Of a DNA stretch of 64,000 bases, positions 48,127 through 55,622 are shown in pieces. Source of the DNA: Bordetella genomosp. 9 (GTDB lineage Bacteria; Pseudomonadota; Gammaproteobacteria; Burkholderiales; Burkholderiaceae_B). Location: NCBI RefSeq assembly GCF_002261425.1, contig NZ_NEVJ01000001.1, forward strand, positions 1,217,083 to 1,281,082. Reading direction: 5' to 3'. The notes under the pieces were generated by a model. The model did not search any database, was not told where the DNA came from, and saw nothing but the letters and a program-made list of their open reading frames with translations. The position numbers and the translations under genes are program-made. Numbering within the stretch: position 1 is the first letter of the stretch; each line of letters starts with the position of its first letter.

Positions 48127-50810
48127 CACGCTCCCTTCCGGAAGACCCAGCAATGCACGGTGCTCGCGCCGCTGGCGTTCGTTCGGATTCGGCTCTTAAC
48201 CGTCTTGACGCCGATGAACTTGTGCCGGCGGCTGGTGCGCAGGACCTTTTTCAGATCCCGCAGGTTGGGGACTTGCTGGCGCCGGTTGACCGCTTCCTCG
48301 ACGTATTGGTTCAGGTTGACAGCTATCTCGTCGTCATTGCAGCTGTGATTCAGCTTAGGCGGCAGCTCGTCGCCGTTGAGGTATTCGAACGAATCCCAGA
48401 ATTCTTGCACGATGGGATGGTCGGCATTGATGATGTGCTGTCGTTCCGCCGCCATGTCGCCCAGCAGCGCGATGGCTGCGGCGTGCTGCTCGTCGGTCAG
48501 TTTGACGACAATGCGCAGGGCATCGATGGTCGCCATCATTTGCGCGTGGCATTTCACGATGCGGACCATTTTCACGTCGGGCCGCGCCTTGATTACGTCG
48601 TGGTAGTGCGGCGTGCGCGCTTCGATGATCTGGAGCACCTGGGCCTCGCGCTTCGTCGCCGCGAGAATGAATCCGGACACGTCGGCCGTTGGCGTCGATT
48701 CCAGCGCTACCGCGGCGGCATAGGTCTGTGCGTTCTGGCCGGCGCGGTCGATGTTCAGGTGAACGATACGGGAAAGAATCGCTTCCGACGCGCTCACGTC
48801 GTTGTTCTGCGCGATGACGATGGATCCCCGGAACGGGGGTTCGTAGGTTTCGTTGCCACCGTTGGCGACCCCGCGAGCGCGGATGCTGCGGCCGTTGTAC
48901 GCGGTTTTCAGCTCGTCCCAATCGAAGGACTTCACATGGGTTTTCTCGTCTCCCATGCGCTCGCGGTCGGACTCGATCAGCACGACAGGTAGGCCGGACA
49001 CCTGGGAGAAGTTGCGCGCGCGTGCTGCGAGCGACGCCTTGGACGGATCGAAGCCCTCATAGTCGCTTCGCCCGACCAGTTTCCATAGGAACTCGATGAG
49101 CGTCGATTTCCCAGAACCGGCTTCGCCGACGATTTCCAGGAATGGATAGCTCTTGTGGATCGCACGTATCTGCTCGGCAAACAGGGACCCGAACCAGAAG
49201 GCCAGGGCAACAAGGCCTTTCGCCCCGAAGGCCGTCCAGACCTGGTTAACCCATCCCGACGTGTAGGCGTGTGGATCGTTGTTGACCGACAACGCGACCG
49301 ATTGGTTTAGGGATTTGACCGACAGTTTGCCGATGTCGAAGAAATCTTCTTCGTTGATTCGGTAGATGGTGCCGTCCTTGACGGCGATGTCGCCGAGGAC
49401 ATAGCAGCCGTGGTTTCGGCTGTATCCGATGAAATCGACCGTCTCCACCCGTTTGATGTTGTACAGGCGGCGCTCCATCATGCGGTCAAGATGCTGGGCT
49501 GTGCCGCTGAACATCGCGCCTGGCGCCACGGCAAGAAGCCGCTTCTTGAACTCGCTGGCCGTGGATACCTGGGACGCCGTGAAGGTGTTTTTCACGGGGG
49601 CGCCATCGTGCGGGAATTCCACGCGGAAGTAGTACCAGCTTTCGTCGGTGAGCTTGTTTTCCTGGAAGTACAGCGGTTGCGGGTAGCAGTTGGAGATAGG
49701 GCGAATGCCGCCCGACTCGCGTAGCGCTTTCTCGCGCAACTCGTCGTGCGTCATAGGTTCGGCGCCGGGCTCCTCGGCTATCCGGTCCATGGCCTTGTGG
49801 TACGCATTGAGGTCGATGCTGAACCAGTACAGGCGCTTGCCGAATTCAAAGTCGAACTCGGTACGGCTGTTGTCGTGCTCGTAGATCAGCAGGGCCTTTT
49901 CCGTGGCGTTCGACGCCAGCAGCAGCGCACCGTGGTGGAAATAGGCCTTCAGGCCATCCGGTGTAAGGTGCTTCTTCGCGGTGTCGTCGCCTGCATTGCG
50001 GTCCAGCAAATACAGGTCGTTCCAGTCGCGTTTGACCTTGCCCTGGGGAATGAGGGCGGCACGACATGTCCAGCCGTCGGCCCGGGCGCGGCGCACGTGC
50101 TTGACCGTGTAGGACCTTCCAGCCTTGTCGCCGTCCAGTGCCCATACCAGCTTAGGCAGGGAATCGCGGCTGTCACGCAAAGCGCGTAGCGCGCCGCTGG
50201 GGTAGTTGTTGCATGAAAGCAGTGCGACGGCCGGAATACCGACATGCAGCAAGGCGATGGCATCGAAGATGCCTTCCACAAGCCACAATTCGTCGACGGT
50301 ATTCAGGTCCACGCGAGGCGGTGTCCACCATTCGCCCATGTAGCTGCCGCCGAACTTGAACCGCGCCTTCTGCTTGCCAAAGCGCGACGGTTCGTCGATC
50401 AGGCGTTCCCACCAGGTGTTCGCCACCGGAAACCGCACCGTGGCGGAGCCGATGTTTCTGTCCCGGTCGAAATAATGCTCCTGCGAATAGGTGCTGGCAA
50501 TCTTTGACAGGTCGAAGCCGCGCGCGTGGACCAGGTACGCGTCGGCGGCGGCGTTCGGGTTGGTCTTTTGCTGCTCGGCGTACCGCTTCGACCAATGGTC
50601 GAAGATATCCGGGAACAGTTCCTTGACGTGTCCCTCCCACCCGCAGTTATTCAGCCTGCCACAACGGAGCACCCAGGGGTGCTCCGCATTGGTATACAGC
50701 TCTTTCTTGTGGCAAGCGGGGCACAGCCCTTGCCGGAGCCATCCCGCGCGTTCCTTGAAGCCGTATGGCTCCAGGCGCGCCAGCACTTCGCGGTGAATGT
50801 CCGGTTTCAT
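48126..50810 (-). CDS. Phage primase-helicase with zinc-binding and TOPRIM domains
   Basis: Large replication protein (894 aa). A zinc-binding module is at the N-terminus (CPACHKKEL...LRCGRLNNCGW, about 30-60). A TOPRIM-type primase region follows around WLVEGIFDAIALLHVG and LVWALDGDKAG (about 175-230), where the Glu and DxD metal ligands sit. A P-loop NTPase lies in the second half, with Walker A IVGEAGSGKSTLIEFLW, Walker B-like LPVVLIESD and a later arginine-rich segment. It therefore should prime and unwind DNA, in contrast to the gpA rolling-circle nickase of P2. It is followed by a coupled small gene and preceded by the DUF4406 gene, six bases away. Confidence 0.88.
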   Translation of the reverse strand: MKPDIHREVLARLEPYGFKERAGWLRQGLCPACHKKELYTNAEHPWVLRCGRLNNCGWEGHVKELFPDIFDHWSKRYAEQQKTNPNAAADAYLVHARGFDLSKIASTYSQEHYFDRDRNIGSATVRFPVANTWWERLIDEPSRFGKQKARFKFGGSYMGEWWTPPRVDLNTVDELWLVEGIFDAIALLHVGIPAVALLSCNNYPSGALRALRDSRDSLPKLVWALDGDKAGRSYTVKHVRRARADGWTCRAALIPQGKVKRDWNDLYLLDRNAGDDTAKKHLTPDGLKAYFHHGALLLASNATEKALLIYEHDNSRTEFDFEFGKRLYWFSIDLNAYHKAMDRIAEEPGAEPMTHDELREKALRESGGIRPISNCYPQPLYFQENKLTDESWYYFRVEFPHDGAPVKNTFTASQVSTASEFKKRLLAVAPGAMFSGTAQHLDRMMERRLYNIKRVETVDFIGYSRNHGCYVLGDIAVKDGTIYRINEEDFFDIGKLSVKSLNQSVALSVNNDPHAYTSGWVNQVWTAFGAKGLVALAFWFGSLFAEQIRAIHKSYPFLEIVGEAGSGKSTLIEFLWKLVGRSDYEGFDPSKASLAARARNFSQVSGLPVVLIESDRERMGDEKTHVKSFDWDELKTAYNGRSIRARGVANGGNETYEPPFRGSIVIAQNNDVSASEAILSRIVHLNIDRAGQNAQTYAAAVALESTPTADVSGFILAATKREAQVLQIIEARTPHYHDVIKARPDVKMVRIVKCHAQMMATIDALRIVVKLTDEQHAAAIALLGDMAAERQHIINADHPIVQEFWDSFEYLNGDELPPKLNHSCNDDEIAVNLNQYVEEAVNRRQQVPNLRDLKKVLRTSRRHKFIGVKTVKSRIRTNASGASTVHCWVFRKGA

Positions 50811-50816
50811 GCTGGT

Positions 50817-51143
50817 CTACCGATATTGTTGAAGGACGGCGGCGCCGTGTTCGTCCAGGCGGTAGAGCCAGGCGCGCATGCCCAGTGATGTGGCGATGGT
50901 GCATTCGAGCTTCGCGCCGCGCGAGGCGTCCCATCTGGGCAGCAAAACAATGGCTTCGCACCCTACCAATTCGGGAATGTCGCGCCGCATGCATTCGGCC
51001 CACGGTGTGCCGTGGTGCTTGACGATTTCGGCCGGGTTGATGACTTCGATACCGTGGGCGCGCAACCTGGCAGCGGCGTCATGGAACGCGGGGTGGTTCA
51101 GGTGAGGATGGCCCGTCATCGGGCCGGCAAGATAGACCTTCAT
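50817..51143 (-). CDS. DUF4406 / nucleoside 2-deoxyribosyltransferase-like protein
   Basis: Small protein (108 aa) starting MKVYLAGPMTGHPHLNHPAF, the typical start of DUF4406 proteins, distant relatives of nucleoside 2-deoxyribosyltransferases. The motifs YLAGPMTG, the NPAEI segment, MRRDIPELVGCEAIVLLPRWDASRGAKLE and the C-terminal TIATSLGM fit a nucleotide-salvage role for phage DNA synthesis, but activity is not established. ATG 51143 overlaps the stop of the gene before it. Confidence 0.8.
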   Translation of the reverse strand: MKVYLAGPMTGHPHLNHPAFHDAAARLRAHGIEVINPAEIVKHHGTPWAECMRRDIPELVGCEAIVLLPRWDASRGAKLECTIATSLGMRAWLYRLDEHGAAVLQQYR

Positions 51144-51475
51144 GCCTGTCCCCCGGTGGCCTTGACGATGGCGGCGCGGCGCTCGTGGTATCGCGTCATG
51201 CCGTCGGGACTGATGCCGGCGTGCGTCAGCTTTTCGTCGGCACGCGCCTTCTGTGCGGGCGTCATGACGTTCAGCATCACCAGGATGATTTCTTCGGCAG
51301 CGTGCAGCTCCGCCAGCAGATCCGGCGCAGCGGTCATCAGACGGGCGTTGGCCCGCCCGACGCCCGCGCAATGCGGGGCGACATCTGCGATTATCTTGTC
51401 GCCAGCGACGATTCGTAGCGATATCGAGTCATCGAGGTGCCACGATTCGGGTGTGGGTTTGCCGATGGGCATCAT
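51140..51475 (-). CDS. Hypothetical phage protein, 111 aa
   Basis: Early-operon protein starting MMPIGKPTPESWHLDDSISL. The middle segment NARLMTAAPDLLAELHAAEEIIL resembles a short motif common in phage hypothetical proteins of the AAPDLL type, and a central helix-rich region follows. The start overlaps the previous stop (ATGATG, TGATG context), and the end overlaps the DUF4406 start by four bases. No function is assigned. Confidence 0.6.
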   Translation of the reverse strand: MMPIGKPTPESWHLDDSISLRIVAGDKIIADVAPHCAGVGRANARLMTAAPDLLAELHAAEEIILVMLNVMTPAQKARADEKLTHAGISPDGMTRYHERRAAIVKATGGQA

Positions 51476-51711
51476 GCGGCCTCCGGCATGTTGCGTTCAA
51501 GCATGGCGTGGCGCGCGGCGACGTGAACCAGGCACACCGCGTTGAGCATGTCGGTGGCGAGGTCCTTCTCGCCCTGGGCCGCGTCGAGGAACCAGGTGCT
51601 TGCGTTCTCGTAGTGCGCGACGATCAGACGCTCCATGAGGCCGTTGAAGGCCACCAGTTGGGCATCGCTCAAATGGGCCTCTATGCGGGCCATGACGGGG
51701 ATTGCGGGCAT
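51472..51711 (-). CDS. Hypothetical phage protein, 79 aa
   Basis: All-helical small protein starting MPAIPVMARIEAHLSDAQ. The ATG at 51711 has AAGGAA eight bases upstream, which decides the start over an upstream in-frame GTG/ATG. It contains LMERLIVAHYENASTWFLDAAQGEKDLA. No known family recognised. It is coupled to the following gene by overlap. Confidence 0.6.
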   Translation of the reverse strand: MPAIPVMARIEAHLSDAQLVAFNGLMERLIVAHYENASTWFLDAAQGEKDLATDMLNAVCLVHVAARHAMLERNMPEAA

Positions 51712-51789
51712 ATTTGCATTCCTTCGGGCAACAGTTCCCCGCAATGGGCGCGGACGCCCACTGGCGGATCGGATGAAAAATGGGAGGTT

Positions 51790-52200
51790 TTAGGCGGCGG
51801 TGGTGGGCTCGGCCGGCGAGACGTGGTGCTGGTGGAGCATCCGCAGCAGCTCGGCGGCGGACACCACGCGCGTGGTGTTCGTCGCGCGGTCGACGACGAA
51901 GAGCGCGTAGCTGGTGCTGCGGTCCATATCGAAGCTGACACGGCTTTCGCGGCTGCACAGTTCGGCGATGGCCCGGGCCGCATGCGTTTCGGCGGTGTGT
52001 TTCGAGCAACTGCACAGCGCCATCAAATGCGACACGCAGCGCTCCAGCATGAGGTTGTCCTGCAAGCCAGGCTTGGGCGTGCCGTTCTCCAGCTCCAGCC
52101 GGACGAATTGATAGGCCTGGTCGGAGATAAAGTCGCGGCCCCAGTCCACGGCGGCGACCTGGTTGCGGTAGTGGATGCGGTGCGGGTTAATCGTGCTCAT
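51790..52200 (-). CDS. Hypothetical phage protein, 136 aa
   Basis: Early-operon protein starting MSTINPHRIHYRNQVAAVDWG. It contains two clustered cysteines (LCSCSKHTAETHAARAIAELCSRES) and ends in an Ala/Thr-rich tail. It overlaps the end of the Ogr-like gene by 14 bases, supporting expression from the same mRNA. No function is recognised. Confidence 0.6.
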   Translation of the reverse strand: MSTINPHRIHYRNQVAAVDWGRDFISDQAYQFVRLELENGTPKPGLQDNLMLERCVSHLMALCSCSKHTAETHAARAIAELCSRESRVSFDMDRSTSYALFVVDRATNTTRVVSAAELLRMLHQHHVSPAEPTTAA

Positions 52201-52471
52201 GGAGGAAGCTCCCTTGACGAGGGTCTGTCTTGGATTCGGCCAGCTTGCGCAGGATGTCGGCGCGGCTGGCGAGAGGCAGGTCGATTGCCGGGTTGGCGAT
52301 GGCCGGCGGTGAAACGGTGCGCACTGCTTCCAGATGGGACACCCAGGTGTGACCGCAAAAGAGGCTGCGGCATTGGAAGTAGAGGACGCGCAGCGTTGGC
52401 GACATGGTTTCGCTGGTTCGCACCGTGGCGAAGTGTCCGCAATGGGGGCAGTGCTGGCCGATGGTGTTCAC
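52187..52471 (-). CDS. ogr: Ogr/Delta-like zinc-finger protein
   Basis: Protein of 94 aa related to the P2 Ogr/P4 Delta activators, which bind dyads upstream of phage late promoters and recruit RNA polymerase through the alpha subunit. The zinc site is formed by QHCPHCGHFATVRTS and VLYFQCRSLFCGHTWV (CxxC...CxxxxC), with the characteristic HTWVSHLEAV after it. GTG 52471 has AGGGA upstream and directly follows the previous stop. It should control the tail and head genes at the right of this window. Confidence 0.85.
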   Translation of the reverse strand: MNTIGQHCPHCGHFATVRTSETMSPTLRVLYFQCRSLFCGHTWVSHLEAVRTVSPPAIANPAIDLPLASRADILRKLAESKTDPRQGSFLHEHD

Positions 52472-52473
52472 GG

Positions 52474-52686
52474 CTATCCCTGACGCCGCCGTTGCTTCTT
52501 GCATTCGGCTTCGTAGGCCTCAAGACCGCGCCGGTACATCAGTAGCGCGAACTGAGCAGCCGAACGCTCGTCGGCGGCTGCGTAACGCTTGCATTTCTCG
52601 AATTCGAGCGACTCCATGCGGAGACCAATCATCGGACGGTGCCCCCGTTTGAGCGCATCTTTACTCATGTTTGGTGTATGTTCCAT
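52474..52686 (-). CDS. Ribbon-helix-helix-like small regulator (Cox-like position)
   Basis: First gene of the leftward early operon. The segment PMIGLRMESLEFEKCKRYAAADERSAAQFALLMYRRGLEAY has a strand then two amphipathic helices, as in Arc/MetJ-type ribbon-helix-helix proteins; the C-terminus is basic (KKQRRRQG). Its place divergent from the XRE repressor, sharing an operator region, suggests an antirepressor/Cox-type switch protein. ATG 52686 is chosen; ATG 52668 is also possible. Confidence 0.6.
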   Translation of the reverse strand: MEHTPNMSKDALKRGHRPMIGLRMESLEFEKCKRYAAADERSAAQFALLMYRRGLEAYEAECKKQRRRQG

Positions 52687-52688
52687 GT

Positions 52689-52742
52689 GTGACACCCTGA
52701 TTTGTAGCGTGACGACCTGATTATGCTCTCAATCGAGAGCAT
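52689..52742. promoter_or_regulatory. Immunity-switch operator region
   Basis: The 78-base divergent gap between the RHH-like gene and the XRE repressor holds two direct repeats, GTGACACCCTGATT (52689-52702) and GTGACGACCTGATT (52709-52722), exactly 20 bases apart, followed by a perfect dyad ATGCTCTC-AATC-GAGAGCAT (52723-52742). Direct repeats two helical turns apart recall the P2 C operators; the dyad is a second candidate site. Assignment to a particular protein is inferred. Confidence 0.6.
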
Positions 52743-52764
52743 TCGTCAATAGGAATGAATTCAA

Positions 52765-53166
52765 ATGGATGCATCGGCCGAGCGCATTACGGAAGAACGG
52801 ACTCGACTTGGGATGGGGATTGGGCAATTTGCGGCCGCTGGCGGCGTCGGCAGGGGAGCGCAAGCGAATTATGAGAAGGGCATCAGACAACCGGATTTGC
52901 CCTATCTCGCGGCCATCGCAAAGGTCGGGGCTGACGTGCTCTATATCGTCACGGGACACCGCGCCATGTCTGAAGGGCAAGCCGCTGAGGACTTAAAGCG
53001 CTACGCCGACGCGTGGCAATTGCTTGACGCGGCATTGAGCAAGTTCAAGCGGACGCTCCCGCCCGAGAAAAAGCGCAAGGCTGTCGACGCGCTGTACCGC
53101 GCAAGCAAGGGCCAAGACGGAATCGATGAGCAACAGCTCTCGTTGGTAATAGAACTCGCGGCCTGA
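52765..53166 (+). CDS. XRE-family phage repressor (C/cI-like)
   Basis: Protein of 133 aa with an N-terminal XRE helix-turn-helix (ITEERTRLGMGIGQFAAAGGVGRGAQANYEKGIRQPDLPYLAAIAKVGADVLYIVTG) and a C-terminal helical part (AWQLLDAALSKFKRTL). It lacks a peptidase domain, so it would not be self-cleaving, as for P2 C. It is the only rightward regulator in the early region and faces the early operon across the operator repeats, so it is the prime candidate for the lysogeny repressor. Confidence 0.85.
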   Translation: MDASAERITEERTRLGMGIGQFAAAGGVGRGAQANYEKGIRQPDLPYLAAIAKVGADVLYIVTGHRAMSEGQAAEDLKRYADAWQLLDAALSKFKRTLPPEKKRKAVDALYRASKGQDGIDEQQLSLVIELAA

Positions 53167-53175
53167 GGACAGGAT

Positions 53176-53664
53176 ATGGACGACGACAAGATATTGAGGT
53201 TTCCCGGTTCGGGCCGCGATTCAGATGTGCTCCAAACACTCCAGGCCGCATTGTCCGAATCTGAGTCAGAGAAATCAGTAATAGACGAGGCACAGCGGCC
53301 AGTCACGCGACAGTCCATTAAGGGAGATCGAAACATGCAGGTCGCGGGCGACGTCCACGTGCATCATGGGGCGTCGTTCCCATCGCGTGGCGATTTCATT
53401 TCTTGCCCTGCGTGTGGTTTAGCCGTCGGGCGATATGCAGATCATTGCTTGCATTGCGGTAACAACGTCACTCGTCATTTCCAGCAGATTCATCGCGCCA
53501 GAGTGCAGCGGCGAGCGACCTATGTAGGTGGCGGGTTATTCACCGTCTTTTTGATCGCCATGGCCCTGATGCAACTGGACCTGCCCGTTTCGTGGCACTG
53601 GCCTTTGACTCTTGTCGCCGGCATTAGCGCGTTTTTGGCACTCCTATGCGCTCGAGAAATATGA
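53176..53664 (+). CDS. Zinc-ribbon membrane protein with GD-N-QV motif (accessory)
   Basis: Protein of 162 aa of unknown function, nine bases after the repressor stop, so it is probably made from the lysogenic transcript. Order: an acidic N-terminal region (about 1-50), a short motif SIKGDRNMQVAGDVHVHHG (about 50-70), a zinc ribbon CPACG...CLHCG (about 78-97), and two membrane helices (GGLFTVFLIAMALMQL and WPLTLVAGISAFLALL). The motif recurs in the next gene. Expression with the repressor suggests a superinfection-exclusion or other conversion role, which is inference. An internal GGGAG plus ATG (53335) could start a shorter form. Confidence 0.7.
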   Translation: MDDDKILRFPGSGRDSDVLQTLQAALSESESEKSVIDEAQRPVTRQSIKGDRNMQVAGDVHVHHGASFPSRGDFISCPACGLAVGRYADHCLHCGNNVTRHFQQIHRARVQRRATYVGGGLFTVFLIAMALMQLDLPVSWHWPLTLVAGISAFLALLCAREI

Positions 53665-53826
53665 CTTTCTATGCTTTCCACTCGCGTCGCGATTCCTTGC
53701 ATTAGGTATAGCCTGTTGGTTCGCTTCGTTTGCAGCGTTGCCCTTAACTCGCCGGTAAGGGCTGCACCGTGTGGGGAGAGGAAAAGCGCGCGTGCATGGC
53801 GCCGGCAGCTCGTATAGGAAGGATCG

Positions 53827-54108
53827 ATGTACACGGAAGAATCAAAGGTGCTGCCCTTCAAACCCAATGCAACGGCCCACAAGGCCAATGTTGACGTGCT
53901 GCGCGTACTGGCGGCGGCGCTACAGGAATCCACACCCACGGATGCACCGGCTTCCAAGCCTGAGCACCATCAGAAAGTCAAAGGAGATTGGAACGTGCAG
54001 GTCACGACTGCCGACGCGACATCGCAGAAAATCTGCGGCAACAACAACGTGCAGATCAGCGGCGCCCACCTACTGGTGCGCGTAAACGTTCGCGTCAACC
54101 GTCAGTAG
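53827..54108 (+). CDS. Small accessory protein with GD-N-QV motif
   Basis: Protein of 93 aa of unknown function. It shares with the preceding gene an N-terminal part (KVLPFKPN versus KILRFPGS) and the motif KVKGDWNVQV, followed here by KICGNNNVQISGAHLLVRV, a beta-like repeat. It lacks the zinc ribbon and membrane helices, so it looks like a short relative of the neighbour. AGGAAGGATCG precedes the ATG. The 3' end overlaps the convergent gene D by 14 bases. Confidence 0.65.
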   Translation: MYTEESKVLPFKPNATAHKANVDVLRVLAAALQESTPTDAPASKPEHHQKVKGDWNVQVTTADATSQKICGNNNVQISGAHLLVRVNVRVNRQ

Positions 54109-55168
54109 CTTCACCATCGAGTGCCGCCGCGTCGTCCGCCTCTTGTTGGAGCGCGACGGCCTCGACAGTTTCAGCCTCCAGGCTGCTGGTCAGACCATTT
54201 TCGTCTAGCTTGTGCACGATGCGCGATACAAGCCACGTGATGCCGCCCATGGGGGCTTTCATGGCAGGAAACTGGATCTTTGCTTGTGGCACCAGCTCCG
54301 GGCGACCGTAGGCCAAATCGAATTGCAGCGTCGCCGTGCCGCGCTGAATTCGCTGCCATTCGGCCCGGGCGTTATCGAGCGCGTCCTGCTCGCTGCCAAA
54401 GACGGACCTCATTCGCTTTGCATTGCCGATTACGCCGACAACGACGTTGCGGCGTGTTCCTCCCGCCTTGTCCTGCCAATACGCCCGCACGCCTGTATAC
54501 GCGTCGCGGTCGGCGACGTGGAAGCGAAACCCGTCGCCATCCGCGCGTGACAAGACCACGGTAGGCATGTCGGCGCCGCTGGCCGTTTTTCCCTTGTCGA
54601 TGGAGAGAAAGAGCAGCCGTCCCTCTTTGACCGTCGCCACCGCGTCGTATCGCTTGCCTATCCGGTTCAGGAATGCCACGTCCGATTCGTTCGTCTGGTC
54701 GATGTGCGGCACCACTACGTTGCCGAACGATTGCCCCACAACTGGATCCAGGCCATGCGCCTTGGCAACGGTGGACACGATATCGTTGATGGTCTTGCCG
54801 TGAAAGCTGCGTTCGGTGCGCGTGCGCAGCGCCGCCGCCAGGTTGGCGCTGCGGGCGCGCAGTGTGATCTGGTCCGGTGGGCCGCTGTACTCGACTTCGT
54901 CCACGACGAACGTTCCCTTGTCGACCAGGCCGGTTTGCTCCCAGCCGAGGAACACGCGTAGCGTGACACCCAGCCTCGGGATCTCCAGCAGGCCATCGTT
55001 GTCGTGCAGCACGATATCGAGCTGGTCCGCCTCGCCGCCCCGGCATTCGGTGATCGACAGGCTATCCAGGCGCGACGCCATCCCGGCGCTGACATCGCGA
55101 CCATCGAGCGTGACGCGCCAGATCGCGCGCGGATATGCATACGGCCCAATGCTCACGAAAGCCCCCAA
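54095..55168 (-). CDS. D: Tail protein D / baseplate hub (P2 gpD-like late control protein)
   Basis: Protein of 357 aa homologous to P2 gpD, the hub of the baseplate that contacts the tail-tube end. Typical segments are DVSAGMASRLDSLSITECRGGEADQLDIVLHDNDG near the N-terminus, FVVDEVEYSGPPDQITLRARSANL, and WLVSRIVHKLDENGLTSSLEAE near the C-terminus. It is the last gene of the leftward tail operon and overlaps gene U by 16 bases. Confidence 0.93.
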   Translation of the reverse strand: MGAFVSIGPYAYPRAIWRVTLDGRDVSAGMASRLDSLSITECRGGEADQLDIVLHDNDGLLEIPRLGVTLRVFLGWEQTGLVDKGTFVVDEVEYSGPPDQITLRARSANLAAALRTRTERSFHGKTINDIVSTVAKAHGLDPVVGQSFGNVVVPHIDQTNESDVAFLNRIGKRYDAVATVKEGRLLFLSIDKGKTASGADMPTVVLSRADGDGFRFHVADRDAYTGVRAYWQDKAGGTRRNVVVGVIGNAKRMRSVFGSEQDALDNARAEWQRIQRGTATLQFDLAYGRPELVPQAKIQFPAMKAPMGGITWLVSRIVHKLDENGLTSSLEAETVEAVALQQEADDAAALDGEATDG

Positions 55169-55611
55169 TCGGTCACAGAGCCATCCAGGGCGCCGATAGG
55201 AAGCTGCAAGTCATCGAGCAGTGTCTGGGCCTTGCTGCTGTCCACGCGCGCCAGCGTGATGCTGAAATCGACCTTCCGGGCCTGGCCGTTCACGCTGAGG
55301 TTGCTATGGTCCTCGCTCTTGTCGCGGATGACGTAGGCGCCGTAGACCGCGCCCGACCCGTCCACCAAGACGTAAGCCTTGCCGGTGTCAGCCATGCGGT
55401 GCAGGAGCGTGAGCGAGCCGGCCGACCCAATCAGCTCGGGCGCGACCCATCCGGCCAACGTGATGGTGTCCTCTCCGATGCCGGCGAACTGGTAGGCAGG
55501 CTGGGCGCCCATCCTCGGCTTGGACGGATGCCGCCATTCCGATTGCCGCCGCAAGGTCTGGTAAGCGACCGTCGGCAGGCTGAAAACAAACATTCCAAGG
55601 GCCATCATCAT
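55153..55611 (-). CDS. U: Phage tail protein U (P2 gpU-like)
   Basis: Protein of 152 aa of the P2 gpU family, a tail assembly/terminator component. The N-terminus MMMALGMFVFSLPTVAYQTLRRQSEWRHPS and the following GEDTITLAGWVAPELIG are family hallmarks; LVDGSGAVYGAYVIRDKSEDHSNL follows. It starts 12 bases after the tape-measure stop. Confidence 0.92.
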   Translation of the reverse strand: MMMALGMFVFSLPTVAYQTLRRQSEWRHPSKPRMGAQPAYQFAGIGEDTITLAGWVAPELIGSAGSLTLLHRMADTGKAYVLVDGSGAVYGAYVIRDKSEDHSNLSVNGQARKVDFSITLARVDSSKAQTLLDDLQLPIGALDGSVTDWGLS

Positions 55612-55622
55612 GGTGAATGCTC

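Noticed and set aside
48126..50810. P4-type alpha replication protein
   Set aside because: Zinc-binding, TOPRIM and P-loop parts are similar in plan, but neighbours and length do not mark a P4-like satellite; the prophage has its own tail genes, so a general primase-helicase label is safer.
53520..53957. Minus-strand 145-codon frame between the accessory genes
   Set aside because: It overlaps two better-supported plus-strand genes on the other strand and has no ribosome binding site or recognisable domain.
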